Shown here piece by piece: positions 1 through 11,634 of a DNA stretch of 64,000 nt. Position 1 is the stretch's first letter. The number at the start of each line of letters is the position of its first letter. Origin of the DNA: Stereum hirsutum FP-91666 SS1 (lineage: Eukaryota; Basidiomycota; Agaricomycetes; Russulales; Stereaceae); contig NW_006763141.1 of the NCBI RefSeq assembly GCF_000264905.1, positions 320,814 through 384,813 on the forward strand, written 5' to 3'. The notes under the pieces were generated by a model. The model searched no databases. It was given only the letters and a program-made list of their open reading frames with translations, and was not told the origin of the DNA. A program made the position numbers and the translations under genes.

Positions 1-1687
1 TACTACACCGTGGCGCATCACCTGCATCGTGTGTTCAGCCTTTCTTTGTATCGCCGCTTCAGAACTCCGCTCACCTTTACTGTTCCTAGGATCGATTGAC
101 GGCAAAGTCCGCGGTCCCTTGGACGTTTCTCCCGAACAGCTGACAGATGAAGTATGGGAATACATCTTCTGCAATGGCCCCTGGCCGTCATCCTCTCCTC
201 TCCCCAAAGAGAAAGCCGACACTCTGAAGCACGAGTTCAACTATTTCTATCCCTTCGATGTCCGTTCATCTGGCAAGGACCTTATCAACAACCATCTCAC
301 ATTCTCCATCTACAACCACGCCGCCATCTTCGGCGAGGAGCACTGGCCGTTGAGCATGAGGACCAATGGCCACTTGATGTTGAACGGAGCGAAGATGTCA
401 AAGAGTACGGGTAACTTCTTGACGATGAGGCAGGGGATGGAGAAGTTTGGAGCGGATGCGACGAGGTTGGCGCTTGCGGATGCGGGCGATGGGATTGAAG
501 ATGCGAACTTCGATGAGAAGAATGCGAATGCGATGATCTTGAGGTTGCATACGCTCCTCTTGTGGGCAGATGTATGTTTCTCCGTAACCATTCTTTTTCG
601 AAGAGTCATTTATCGTATGTCCATAGGAAATGGTGAAAGACCAGACCGGTCTTCGTACTGGCCCCAAGAGCTCTTTCCACGACAAGATCTTCGAGGAGGA
701 AATCAACAACCTCATCAACATCACACAATCGCACTACGAGGCGTAAATCTTGTGTCCACTGCCATCCTCCCTGTTTCGTATCTAACATATGGCTTCATTT
801 TATCCAGCACGAACTACAAGGACGCCCTCAAGTACGGCTTCTTTGAGCTTCAGACAGCTCGTGACTGGTACCGCGAAGTTACCGCCGACATCGGCATGCA
901 CGCCGACCTCATCACCTACTGGATCCGTATCTCCGCCCTCCTCGTCGCTCCTCTTGCCCCTCACTTCGCCGAACACATCCACTCCACAATTCTCAAGTCT
1001 CCAACCTCCGTCCAACGGGCCCTCTGGCCCACCCCGGAGAAAGCACTGGACAAGCCTCTCGTTGAGGCTGGTGCTTACATGCGCGACACCGTCAAGACGA
1101 TTCGCGACGCTGAGCTCTCGCTGCTCAAGAAGATGGGCAAGGGTAAGCAAGCGTCGTATGATCCGAAGAAGCCAAAAGCGGTGAGGGTGTATGTGGCGAC
1201 GAAGTTCCCAGAGTGGCAGGATGCTTGTGTGAGTGCGGTCAAGGAGGCTTGGGACGACGAAAAGGAGAAGGTGGACGATGCGAAGGTGAGGTCGATATTG
1301 ACGGCGAAGGGATTACTCAAGGAAAAGCGTGCCATGCCGTTCGTGCAGCTGTTCAAGGTTCGTTCTGCCCTCTTACGTCCATCTGCCCATCCATCCGTTC
1401 TATTTCTACGATTGATCATCCATGAATGATTCCACCTCCATTCCGTCTCGCAGAAACGCATCGCGGACTTTGGCGCCGAAACTGCCTTCAGGCGAGCTCT
1501 GCCGTTCTCTGAATCACAGGTCTTGGGCGAACTTCTCCCTTACCTCAAACGCACCCTCAATCTCGTCGATGGCGAGATAATGGCCACCGACGAGGCGCTG
1601 TCTAAGGCTGGACAGCCTGGCTTCACCAAGTCGATCATCGAGAGTTCAGAACCAGGTGGACCGGCGTTTGAGTTCAGGAATGTTTAG
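1..1687 (+). CDS. CDC60: Cytosolic leucyl-tRNA synthetase, C-terminal part (5' end outside window)
   Basis: Class I aminoacyl-tRNA synthetase that charges tRNA-Leu in the cytosol. The exons are <1..28, 90..571, 627..742, 808..1357 and 1454..1687; joining them keeps one frame to the TAG at 1685-1687. The class I signature KMSKS lies in the motif GAKMSKSTGNFL, encoded near 381-416. The remaining sequence reads as the anticodon-binding and C-terminal domains of the archaeal/eukaryotic type (a long tail after the KMSKS loop, including KPKAVRVYVATKFPEWQ), which argues against the mitochondrial enzyme. The Rossmann-fold HIGH region and the editing domain must lie upstream of the window. Introns are 55-96 nt with GT donors and AG acceptors. 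The protein ends AFEFRNV. Identity is clear; the exact 5' junction (28/90) is inferred from frame continuity. Confidence 0.95.
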
Positions 1688-2128
1688 CCTAGGCGCGCTG
1701 CATAGAAGTGTAATGGTATCTTCGTGGCATAGATCAATCGGAGAGGTGTTGGCTTTGCTTTCTGAAGCTTTGTGATGACTGCAGAGAACGTAAAGCGACT
1801 CTACTCCGAACTCCGGGTCTTGTATCAAAGATACTACCAGAAACAAGGCGACTTCACAGACATGCTTACAACATCCCTTCCGAGTTCCATCTTTGGCCGT
1901 GAGTAGTGGTTTTTGGCCCACGGTGACACCATGCTATCGTGTACGCGAAGTTATGAAGAAGACTCGGAGGGAAGTCGCACTGTCATTGCTAGTTCAGGAT
2001 GACGCTCTGAATACGAACAGGATCATAGTGTTGCCGGAGGTCACATTCAACACAACCGCTGGACTCACAAGAACAGCTTATAAGCCGTGCGTCGGATGGA
2101 ATGTCCAGTCAACCACAGAGACCACAGA

Positions 2129-2952
2129 ATGACATCGACCCTTCAAGGCGCCAAGGAGACTGTGAGTACGCTAGCACTCACTACAGAGGAGCCTATCAAG
2201 AATACCTTCTCCAAACCGCATCGCATCGACACTCACATCCGTACGTTACGGTCTCTTACTACCAGGACTCTATTCCATATTCTTCCTTTCATCTGGGCAC
2301 ATGTCCTCCATAATTACTGATGTGTTCTTACAGACATTATTCCCCCCTCGTTTGCAAAGGCAGTCTCGGCTAATGGCGGCGACCCCGCTGGCTGGGATCT
2401 TCCCACCTGGAATACAGCCGGCACCATTCACGCAATGAACACCCTTGCCATCCAGACTGGTGTCATGTCTGTGACTGCTCCAGGACCTGCGGTCGCTGGC
2501 TTTGGGCCAGAAGGGCGAAGACCGAGCGTTTGATTATGTACCACATAGGGCCGAGTCTATATCTAAGTTCTATTACGATGTGGCGCTGAGCACGAGCCCG
2601 TCAGTGTTTTTTTTTCTTCCTTCGCGGGGGAGGTTACGCCAAACTTACATGTCGTATAACATCAATAGTATCGCCCTTCAGTCGCTTCTGGAATTCACGA
2701 CCCCCGACAAAATCCTCTATGGGTCGGACTTTCCCTATGGGCCACTTCCTGTGGGTCTATTCATGACCGCGCAGCTTGACGGTAAGTCGTACTGCGCGTT
2801 CAGTCATAATAGAAGCATAGGCTGATGCGATTGTGGTTTTCTTTAAATCTGTGACAGAGTTCATGAGGGAGAGACCCGAAGAGGGAAAGAAATTGGAAGG
2901 TTTGAATCGTGAGAACGCGGAGAAGCTGTTCGGAGATAACGTGAAGTGGTAA
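2129..2952 (+). pseudogene. Decayed amidohydrolase (ACMSD/decarboxylase-like) with internal deletion
   Basis: Both ends of an amidohydrolase-2 family protein are present but the middle is missing. The 5' part (2129..2240 spliced to 2334..) encodes RIDTHIHIIPPSF, the metal-binding HxH strand of the TIM barrel, then a region ending SVTAPGPAVAGFGPEGRR, where it runs into a stop at 2531-2533. In another frame the C-terminal part resumes at about 2550: FYYDVALS, an intron at 2600..2668, then TPDKILYGSDFPYGP with the conserved metal-site GSDFP, an intron at 2782..2857, and a normal end NREN..KLFGDNVKW. About 200 residues of barrel, including the second-shell metal ligands, are absent and the two halves are out of frame. 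Splice sites of the flanking exons are still intact, so the loss looks recent. An unannotated splice path that rescues it seems unlikely because the missing exons are not in the DNA. Confidence 0.75.
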
Positions 2953-3432
2953 ATTGGAGCCTCGTCGACATAATTGGGGTACCTTGATTGCTTGTACATC
3001 TAGTGAATGCTTGGAGGACGACAAAGAAGTTGAACGAGCTGCATAAATGATTGTGGCGCGAGAACAGCTGATAAACACACTGAACGCAGAACAAATTGAA
3101 GCTCTGCTGCGCTAGCTTGAATCATACATATGAAGAATTGAGAAGGGTAGCCTGCAACCGTTTAAAACGGCTTTAAAACTGTGATCGGACCAATCGTCGT
3201 GTCCCGTTGGGCCTTAGCGAGCTTTAGCGAGGTCAAAAATTCACTCGCAGATACGGTCCATTGAGAAGGGTAGCCTGCAATTGAACGGCAGTCAGAAATC
3301 GGCGAAGCAGAGATGATGAATAATTAATTGTTCACTTACTTCCACTATCTTAAATATAGGCTGTAACACAGAAACTCGAGGTACAATAGTTTCGAACATA
3401 CTATCACCCTCGCCGCCGTTGGCTATATCTCT
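2953..3432. other. Intergenic stretch between convergent genes, with direct repeats
   Basis: No gene is visible. The stretch holds a 21-bp perfect direct repeat (listed separately), a tandem TTTAAAACGGC / TTTAAAACTG pair near 3161-3181, and a doubled TTAGCGAG around 3203-3223. It separates the amidohydrolase remnant from the 3' end of the minus-strand F-box gene. Confidence 0.5.
3137..3280. repeat. Pair of 21-bp direct repeats
   Basis: The same 21-bp sequence, beginning ATTGAGAAGGG and ending AGCCTGCAA, occurs at 3137-3157 and 3260-3280, 123 bp apart on the same strand. No flanking terminal inverted repeats or target-site duplications were recognised. It could be a remnant of a small mobile element or a local duplication. 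Confidence 0.6.
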
Positions 3433-5804
3433 TCAGAAACAAAGCAAACTCAGATCCCCAATATTCTCATCCCAACTGGGGTCCACCTCCATCCCAATCA
3501 ACCTCCGGTCATCGACCATAAACCCTGCATGCTCATGCGAGTCCCATAGCTCCGCGCTCACCCAATACGGCAGCTTACTCACCACTGGGCCCGCAAATAT
3601 CTCGTCCTTCACTGGATCTGAATCCATCACGAGTCTCCCGGGGGCTTTCGCGTGGCGGAACATATGAGAGGAGCCCAATGTCGCGGAAGGGGGATCGGGA
3701 GGGGATAGAAGAGTAGAGGGCGCGGAAGAGCTGGGAAGGTGTGAGGTATTGTGAGGAGGATGTGGTGTAGAGTCGGGAGGGTGTGACGTAGAGCTAATTG
3801 GAACAGAGGACGCTGTAGCGAAACCCTGTGAAGCCAAACCAATGGGCGGACCCCCAGGGAAGACAGGGAGTCCGAGAAGGTAGGCGAGTGGGGAGGTGGT
3901 GGGAGAGTCATCCTCCGGGGCCTCCAAAGGCACAGGCGCGATATAAGGCGCAAGCGTGGCAGGAGCATCTTGATACATCGAATGTGCTGCCTCATTAGGG
4001 GGTGGCGCAGAGGTTTTTGGGTCTGCAGGGAGATGTACATTGAAGTCTAGTACTTTGAGCATTCTGCGGGAGCTGGATGGTGGAGATCGACGAAGAGGGA
4101 ACACGACTCTTGAACCATGGACGTATCTGCGAAGTCGCTGAAGTCAGTGAAGAACGAGCTTACAGCCCAATAGAGGAAGACATACCTCAGCCATCTGTAA
4201 CTTTCCACGGCCACAAATAATCGTGTGTGCTCGGGACCCCATTCTTCCCAGTTCCATGTCGCCGTCGTCCTGTATACGCCCTGTCGGTCCTCTCTGAGGA
4301 TCCTCTCGAATATCCTGTTATGTATCACCAGCCTATACAGCGCGGCGAACGACTGGTGTGCCACGTCGGCCGTCAATACATGGACCCGCGACTCCGGTGC
4401 TGTATAGAACGGTTCCCACTCATACTCGGAGTTCGGGGGTGAGAGGAAACGGCCGGGGTGTGCGACGAAGGGGCCGGTGTGGGTACTTAGATGGTCAAGG
4501 CGGGCGTCGTGTGCGAGCGGCGGTAAGCGGAGTGTGGCAACATGCTCGAGGCCACGATGGGCCTCTGAGATATAGGATGGGGAAGCGTCGGTGATTTTGG
4601 AAAGTGGAGTATCGGAGAACTTGTAGAGGTACATCTCGCCACCGCGTTGTATGGTGCTGATACAGAATGCGCGAGGTGAGACAAAAGCAACGTCTTGCGC
4701 GTATGGCAAACTGCGACATTCCTGTGGATATCAATCGTGTTAGAGTTAGTATGACATGCTTGTATGCAATAGAGTTCGGTCGAGAGAATATAGAGAAACT
4801 TCATCGCTTGTTAATGCGAGATTCAGAGGTGAAGTGAGACGGCGACGTCCTCAGGTATGAACATCGGGCAGATTGGGGGGGAGCAAATATACTACGGCTT
4901 CGCTGGTCTAGCAAATGCCCGTTTAATTACCCACTCTCTGTGACCAATGCCATATCCTACAAGCAAACGCCTGTCTCAATAAATCAAGGGACATACGCAC
5001 CACTAGTTTCTCGCCAGACCTCCAACTCCAAATGAGGACCGTCGGTGTTGGACTCATCGTGAAGACGCCAACGATATCGTCGATGATTTGCAGTGTTGCG
5101 TTCGCTGTCGGCGAATTACTGACCCCTCGATGGTAGAGAAATGGCTGCTTCGCCTCGGGATGCCTCTCGTTCGTCAATAACGTCCTCATATGTATCCTCA
5201 TGTCACCATCCGCGGACGTACTCGAGCCACCCCAGAACGGTCCGAAATCGTGGAACTCGAGCAGCGCGAGTAAGTTTTGAGAGGGGTCAATCGCAAAGTC
5301 CTTCGTCGCGACTCCGAGGTCTTTGTGTTCGAAGCGATGTTCGATGGGCTGAGTGCGTGACGGGAGTATGGACGCTGTGAAGTGCTTTGGGGCGCGCGTT
5401 CCTCTACGTTCGGTTTTCGCAAAGATACCACCAACAAGCTCGTATGCGTCGCATAGACCGCTCATCTTGATCATACGATGTTTTGACCAGGTAAGATCGC
5501 GCCATGCCTTTCGACGTTCCCTGAGAAGCTGAAGCCGGTCTGCAGTGGTGAACAATGACCTCGAAGAGGGTATGTCGATTAATTGATCAAAACCGAGTTC
5601 AATCTTGTATTGGAGTTCGAAAGAATCTTTCACGACTGTGTTCAAGTATCTGCAGACCTAATTCCAAAAGTTAAAGGAAGAGTAAGACGCGATGGGAACG
5701 ATACGGCGCACCCTGCTACAGACAAGAATATCTGGATAGTCGAGCTCGGTCAGTATTGCCACCATGATTTCGAGAGGTAAAGACAATATCGAATCGATCG
5801 CCAT
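3433..5804 (-). CDS. F-box domain protein (basidiomycete family with LIWSWRSGE motif)
   Basis: Likely substrate receptor of an SCF ubiquitin ligase. Proposed exons on the minus strand: 5804..5712, 5657..5001, 4721..4186 and 4126..3433. Exon 1 begins with ATG at 5804, and the F-box starts almost at once: LPLEIMVAILTELDYPDILV at residues 9-28, continuing across a 54-nt intron into CRYLNTVV. Downstream is the long region typical of Agaricomycete F-box families, including VLIWSWRSGEKLV and DVAFVSPRAFCIST, which probably form a beta-propeller-like substrate module. The C-terminal third (from 4126) has a Pro/Ser-rich insert of about 110 residues. The weak point is the intron 4722..5000: 279 nt is long for this genome and the exon it joins is less well supported, so a small exon may be hidden there or the locus may be slightly decayed. 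Confidence 0.8.
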
Positions 5805-6380
5805 TGAATCCAGATATCTACAGATGTAAGGAGGACCTGAGGCTGAGTCTCGCGCAGTGAATGGTCGTGAGCATACCAGCAGCTGTCCGGTTTATATAAC
5901 GCCACAGGAGAGGGTGACATCATCAATTTTCTGCGCTGTAACTGTGGCGAGGTTCGCCTTGTGTGGAAAATTCAATAAGAGTGCTATAGAAGTACTGATG
6001 TTACGGTCACTGTTCCCAACTTATGGGGCGGCGTTTGGGCGGCGTTGAAGATGAATGAAATGGGCTTATTGTGTCATACGCGGAAAAGGCATCTGAAAAC
6101 ACTACTTTCGAAGGGGACTCCTGGATGTACAGGCATAAAAAGGTACACATGTTTGTCACAAATCAAGAGAACAGCAGAAGATAACAATTGGTCTGTTTTA
6201 GATGAGAAGAAAATCAAGCGTGCACATAGGTATGCGTGAACATGTATTGGCATCACATACTGTGAAAGAATGATTAGCATCGCGCCAAACAGCATAGCAT
6301 GGATGGATATGCATCATACCGACTTGATGACCTCCGAGTCCGCACTTCGAAGTCCCGAGAGTGACGCAAATGCTCACATA
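5805..6380. other. Intergenic region between two F-box genes
   Basis: This 576-bp spacer contains the promoter of the minus-strand F-box gene starting at 5804 and the 3' end of the next minus-strand F-box/LRR gene. I see no coding sequence, RNA gene or repeat in it. Confidence 0.4.
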
Positions 6381-8489
6381 TCAGGCTATTACCGCGCCGA
6401 GTTCGAGGTCCCTCCCTGAAGGACTAGCGCGAGCAGGGTCTGACACTGGGCAGAGCACGGTAGGCACAATCGTCTGCAACTCCTCGAGGAGACCCGGGTC
6501 AACAGTACAGTTACACAAGGAAAGCTTCTGGAGCGCATGTCCTGGATAAATCTGTTTGCGTAATTTCAGTGGTATCAACATTGAGCTGTGTAAGTTCGGA
6601 AAAACAAGTGGGTTGTCGAAATTGTGTAGGGTGAGGGTGGTGAGGTTAGGGAGCAGAAGATTCCCGTGGTTTTGGGCTGTGAGAGGACGTGGTTCTAGCT
6701 CTGAGAGAGAGTCAGAGAGAAGGATGGGCCACATTAAGCCATAATATGGCAGGAAGCCCTCTGAGATACAGATATGGCGCAGACGAGGCATCCTTTTCAA
6801 GAGCGGTACAAGCTTCAACAAATACATATCAATATCCGAGTCTGCCGTAAGATAAACACTCACAATACCGGCGAGCTGGTGTAAAGCTAGTCGAGAAACT
6901 GCATCCAACAGATGTGATTGAGATACAGACTTTGCAAGATGTTCGAGGTGATGCATCTCGGGACGCTCGGGAATGCCTCTGCATTGAGGGCCGTATGAAT
7001 CAGATACATTGAGTATTCTGGACCCGGCTATGGTCAGTGTGGTGAATATACCATCCTCAACCACAATCCACAAGGTCTGTAGCCCTTGTTGTGTTACGGT
7101 GATCAAAGATTCAAGGAGCGTGCCGTATACATCCCATTCGTTGGTATGTATGGAGGCGACCGTCGAGTGTATATGTGTTAACGATGGAGAACTAATCTGC
7201 AACATTGTGGTGTGACAGATAGATGCTGCGCTTTCCATGATGACCAGAACGGCAAGCTTGGGCAGATGAATAGGCGTAGAAGGGATGGGTGATTTGGAAT
7301 CATGTTTAATGGCATGACACAGGCACAGTTTGTGTAATCCTGGCATTATTACGAGAAGATCATGTAACTGGGTGTATGTCAGATGAGGAAAGGGGTGAGA
7401 CAGTGAGAGCAGAGCAAGCTTGGAAAAAACCAGTAAGGGTGGTGGTGGCGCCAAGAAGGTCATCGTCAGTTTTGTTAAACACGGGGCATGGCCAGCGAAT
7501 ATGGTGTTCGGAAGAGGAACCCCCATTAGACCTTATATGTTTCAAGTTTACTTGGAACTCGTTGGCGGAAGATCTGTCCGATCCGCAAATGAGATTTCGC
7601 AAAAAGTTCCAAGTTTTCACTAACATATAAGCCCTATTCCCGCGATTTTTAATATGCAGAAAGTTGTCAAGAGTGGGGCTGGGGCAGACAATGCTGTGCC
7701 CAGCAGTTCAGAAAGAGGTTCCCCGATGCCACTAATATCAAGTTCTTTGGTTTGGCAAAGACGTTCGAACAGGATCGTTTTTGTTCTGCCCATCTCAGAT
7801 GGATCGAATGTAGCGCGAATCCGAAGACTGAGAGGAACTGACGACGAGCGAGAAAGCATGGTATCTGCCCATCGTTGGCCCAGCTCGAACGTAGGCTCTC
7901 TCCAGAGGGTTGCGTCGTTGATCGCAACCATCCTCCAATGACTGCAGACATGAGTGACCTAAACGATGAGATAGGGATGAAGCATGATGAGGATTTCAGT
8001 CACAAGAACCGGCTGCGCTGCGCGACATGGTGTAGCGAGCGGAAGAAGAAGATAAGACTCTAAATTACCTTGATCCAACCAAGTACGTCGTTTCGAATCT
8101 CCTCAGAATCATTATAATTGTAGACACTAGTCATGGGTGGACTAATTTCCGACAGAAATACAAAGCAGCGCGTAATAAGCTCGGCCGGGAGTTTGTGGAT
8201 GGGCGCACAAGTATTTCGGAAAGTCTTAGCTGAGCACAACACCGATTCTATGGACGCGATTTCTTCGTCCCAGGCCCGACGGAAGTTGAGAACAGTGTTC
8301 GTCGCATCTGCAGGAGAGACTGAACGTAGGGACTGGGTTCGCTGCTGTAACGTGTTATCCCACCATGCGGCAGAGCTGATGAAAGTGAGAAAAACAAAGC
8401 AGTGAGAGTGAGTATGAGGTTCGCGTCTCTGAAATGAGAGGACCGAAGAGTATTATGAGGCACCTTATGCTGTAGTCCCGTTGGGACAT
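6381..8489 (-). CDS. F-box/leucine-rich-repeat-like protein
   Basis: Predicted 605-residue F-box protein, probably a substrate adaptor for an SCF ubiquitin ligase. Exons on the minus strand: 8489..8464, 8375..8069, 7958..7625 and 7531..6381; the total is 1818 nt in phase. The first exon is only 26 nt (MSQRDYSI plus a split codon). An N-terminal helix (NFRRAWDEEIASIE) precedes the F-box IHKLPAELITRCFVFL, followed by VCSHWRMVAINDATLWREP, the hallmark linker of Agaricomycete F-box proteins. The remainder has irregular leucine-rich strands such as MPRLRHICI, LLPNLTTLTLHNF and LQKLSLCNCTV, consistent with an LRR-like fold. The junction at 7625/7531 is less certain than the rest, although it restores the frame. 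It neighbours another F-box gene on the same strand, but the two are unlike outside the F-box. Confidence 0.8.
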
Positions 8490-8779
8490 CTGATTGATTC
8501 CTTTGGCACACTGTGAGCTCTACTGAGAAGTTTATGCTGGTAGATGGTGGTAGTGCGAGTCTTCGTGAACTTCAGCGCGGCGTCAGCAGCTCAGGCGCAA
8601 GGGTCGACGCCACAGCAAATAACAGTGACAAACAACGCGTCGCGTCGCGTGTTTCATGATCGTTGAATCGTTGCCACCATATTCCCGCACCTTCACTCCG
8701 CTCGGTATCTGTCCTCTTTCCACAGACATAAACCTGTATCGGAGATCGCTCGTGAGCAAACGGGCCCGACAACAATAAC
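8490..8779. promoter_or_regulatory. Divergent promoter between F-box/LRR gene and MCM10
   Basis: These 290 bp separate the start codons of a minus-strand F-box gene (8489) and plus-strand MCM10 (8780), so both promoters must overlap here. The clearest element is the ACGCGT-containing cluster at 8635-8651. Confidence 0.5.
8635..8651. promoter_or_regulatory. MluI-cell-cycle-box-like cluster upstream of MCM10
   Basis: The sequence ACGCGTCGCGTCGCGTG contains one perfect ACGCGT and two overlapping CGCGT repeats, 129-145 bp upstream of the MCM10 start codon. ACGCGT is the binding site of the MBF complex (Mbp1/Swi6 in budding yeast, Cdc10-Res in fission yeast), which drives G1/S transcription of DNA replication genes. 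Its position next to a replication initiation gene is what one would expect of a functional site; binding is inferred. Confidence 0.55.
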
Positions 8780-11521
8780 ATGGAGTCGTCATTCAGCCGG
8801 CAGGAAGCTGAAGAACGTCGTCAGGCCGAAATTCGCAGACAGATTGCAAAGCTTCAGGCAGAGCTCGCGGACCCTTCTGCGGCCAGCCAGTCTTCGTCTT
8901 CCTACGGGGCAGGAGGGAGTGGCGATCTGAATGGGTCCCCCAAGCGTAAAAAGATGGAAGGAAATTTGTTGGTCCCCAGGAGTCCCTCTCCAAGTAAGCC
9001 GCTCAGTCACGGACAGGTCGTCAGGCAGTCCCGCTCACTTCTCACTTCTTACGACTGACGCAATATAACATAATCTATAGAAAAACGAAAAGTTGACGAC
9101 AGAAGTACGAAGGCTCCGAGTAGGACTTCATCGAGTGCGTCTCGAACAGAGTCACGAACGACTTCACAGACTCAGCCGCCCACCCGCCACAACACCTATT
9201 CCTCACGAACTCCCTCCTCGCGAACCCCTTCCAACTCGTCGGTACCACCAAAACCGACCCCTTCAAATCTCCTCAACAAGCTCTCTCAACTGAGTGGCCA
9301 GTCACAAAAGGTCGACCCAGCTGAGGTACTCGAGCGATCCACAGCTTTCAATGCCAGGCCTGCGTACGCATTTCTCTATCTGATCTCAATTTCGCCTCTG
9401 ACTCAACTTTTGTAGCGAAATACCCGCGGATATACCTGTGAAGCCGACGCGAGGCGAAGACCTTACTGTGATTGAAGACCTCGAACCCGGTCCCGTGGAG
9501 CACAAACCACCGTTTGACGACCCTCTCTTCGAACGTCTTGAACCTAATTCGGGCATACATTTATCGTAAGTTCGATCTCAACTTTCCGTTGATATGCTTT
9601 CTTTCTCAACTCGATGGCGTGAACAGTTCAAGAGAGCTGCCTCACGAGGATCTTCAGGAATACCTGAGTGGTCGCTACTACCTTTCACCTTCGAAACTTT
9701 ACTCCGTCGTCCGCCTTCTACCCAACAATCAGGGCTACGACGTCCCTGTCGCAGGAGACTTCGTCACCATAGGCGTCGTCGCTGAACGCGGACCGATCAA
9801 ATATTCTCGCGCACCCGTAGCACTCAACCGTTCGGAGGACCACGATGACAATTCGGACGACGAACAACCGGCGGATCCGAGCGACAAATCCAAGAGTACG
9901 TTCAGAGACAAGAAGAAGAACCAAGCGGAGGAAGGACCGCGCAAACCCTCCGGGCGCAAATTCGTCAACCTCAAGCTCATCGATTTCGGTGCACGTTCAA
10001 AGGGCTCCGCGACTGGGGGCAAATCCGTAATCCGCGGGGACGCGTTCCTTTCGCTTTTGTTGTTCGAGTCGGAGAGTTACGATGTGATCGAGAAGGATGA
10101 TGGAGGGAAAGAGAAGGTTTATAAGGGGGGAAGTAAAGGTGCATTTGAGGCGATGGCAAAGTTGAGGGAGGGCAGCGTCGTGGCGCTATTGAACCCTAGA
10201 GTTTTGAAGCCGTTCCAGGTATCTCCGTCCCATTTTGCGCGTTATTTTCGGCACGACTTGCGAGACTGACCGGTGGTGAGGGTTGATAGCGTTCAACAGA
10301 CATCCCACATCCTGTAACCAACATCCTCGCTGTCACTCCTGAATCAGCGTCGTCCATAGCGATAATTGGCCGTGCGCGGGATTTGGGGATGTGTACCATC
10401 CAACGGCGAGACGGCAAGGTCTGCGGTAGTTGGTACGACAAGCGCGTGAGCCAAGTCTGTGAATACCATGTCCAGAACGCCGTACAGCAGCGTAGGGCTG
10501 GACGCGCAGAATTTGCCATGGGGTACGTTCTCCTCGCCTTTCTCTTCGCTAAACTATGTTTAAAATTTATTCTCTTACAGAACCTCAGGCATGTCTGCTA
10601 CCGCTATCAAACGTAAACCCGACTACGACCCTATGCGCAAATACGGCCTCCTCCCGGACCCCTCCAAACCTTCCATGACCGATGGTGGTGATGCCACCTA
10701 CGTCGTGTCAGGGCATGTCGTTTCCAGCGGGAAAGCGACCAGCGGGATGTTTATGGGCGAGAAGGTTGGGAGGGAGGCTCAGTCGAAGGCGCAGAGACAG
10801 GCCAAGGAGAGGGCTACCGAGAAGTCGTTGCAAAAGTTGCTGGACAGGGATAGAGAGGGGATGTCGGTAGTCAGGAAGGCGAGAGAGGTCGCGCTGAAGA
10901 TCAGGGAGGAGAAAGGCGATGGGAAGTCGGAGAAGAAGGGGGGCCAAAAGGGGAAGCCTGCTCCAAAGGAGAACGAGAACGGGAAGACGAGTAGCAAAAG
11001 GAAGAGTCGCGATGGAGAGGATGCGGAAGATGGGCTTGAGCACGACACCGAGCAGAATCGACCTCAGAGGAGTGCGTATTCGGCGGAGATCATCAGGAGG
11101 CTTGGGTTCGATCCGACGCTGAAACCTGGTGAGCGGCGACAAGAGTCTGACATGTCGAGTCAGGTTCGTAATCGCTCTGCCTGCCTATTGCACTCCTACT
11201 AAATGTCTCGTACATTCACTTCAGCTCCGTGAACTTGCGGCCAAGCGAGCTTCCAAGGAGATCGACCTCGGTCGTAGGCCCGGTAAACGAATACGTTCCG
11301 TGGTTGCCCCATCTTCCGCCACTAAAGCCACCACTGTACCACAAGCGAAACTTGTGGACCTCAATGATGATGACGACGACGAAGAGCTAGAGGAGCAGGA
11401 GAAGGCCGTGTTTGGTAAGGTGTTGAATGGTGATAGGAAAGGTATGGTCAGTCTGGATTCGGACAGTGACTCGGATGATGATCTGGTGGTAGTGCCACCG
11501 GTGCCAGTGGATGCTGCATGA
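8780..11521 (+). CDS. MCM10: DNA replication initiation factor Mcm10
   Basis: Mcm10 binds the CMG helicase, DNA polymerase alpha and single-stranded DNA at replication origins in the nucleus. Exons: 8780..8993, 9081..9363, 9416..9565, 9627..10218, 10290..10522, 10581..11163 and 11225..11521, giving 783 residues in phase. The N-terminus (ESSFSRQEAEERRQAEIRRQ) is a short coiled coil. It is followed by a Ser/Arg-rich linker, an OB-fold region (ISGRYYLSP-like segment through VGVVAERGPIKYS and VNLKLIDFG), and the Mcm10 CCCH zinc finger: Cys448, Cys458, Cys470 and His473 in the pattern CX9CX11CX2H (GMCTIQRRDGKVCGSW, then VCEYHV). The C-terminal part is Lys/Glu-rich with a late acidic stretch (DDDDDEEL). 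The length is normal for fungal Mcm10 without the metazoan C-terminal domain. A likely MBF site lies upstream. Confidence 0.95.
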
Positions 11522-11634
11522 TGCATAATGGACTCGGAATGTGTCGTTTGCATCATATGTATCATATAATCATTCATCGCAATCATTACGCTCTTGCGAA
11601 CAACACTCATCGTTCCAGGTTACGCGGTCAGTAC

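Noticed and set aside
1646..1921. 91-codon minus-strand frame at the LeuRS 3' end
   Set aside because: It overlaps the LeuRS last exon antisense and has no recognisable motif.
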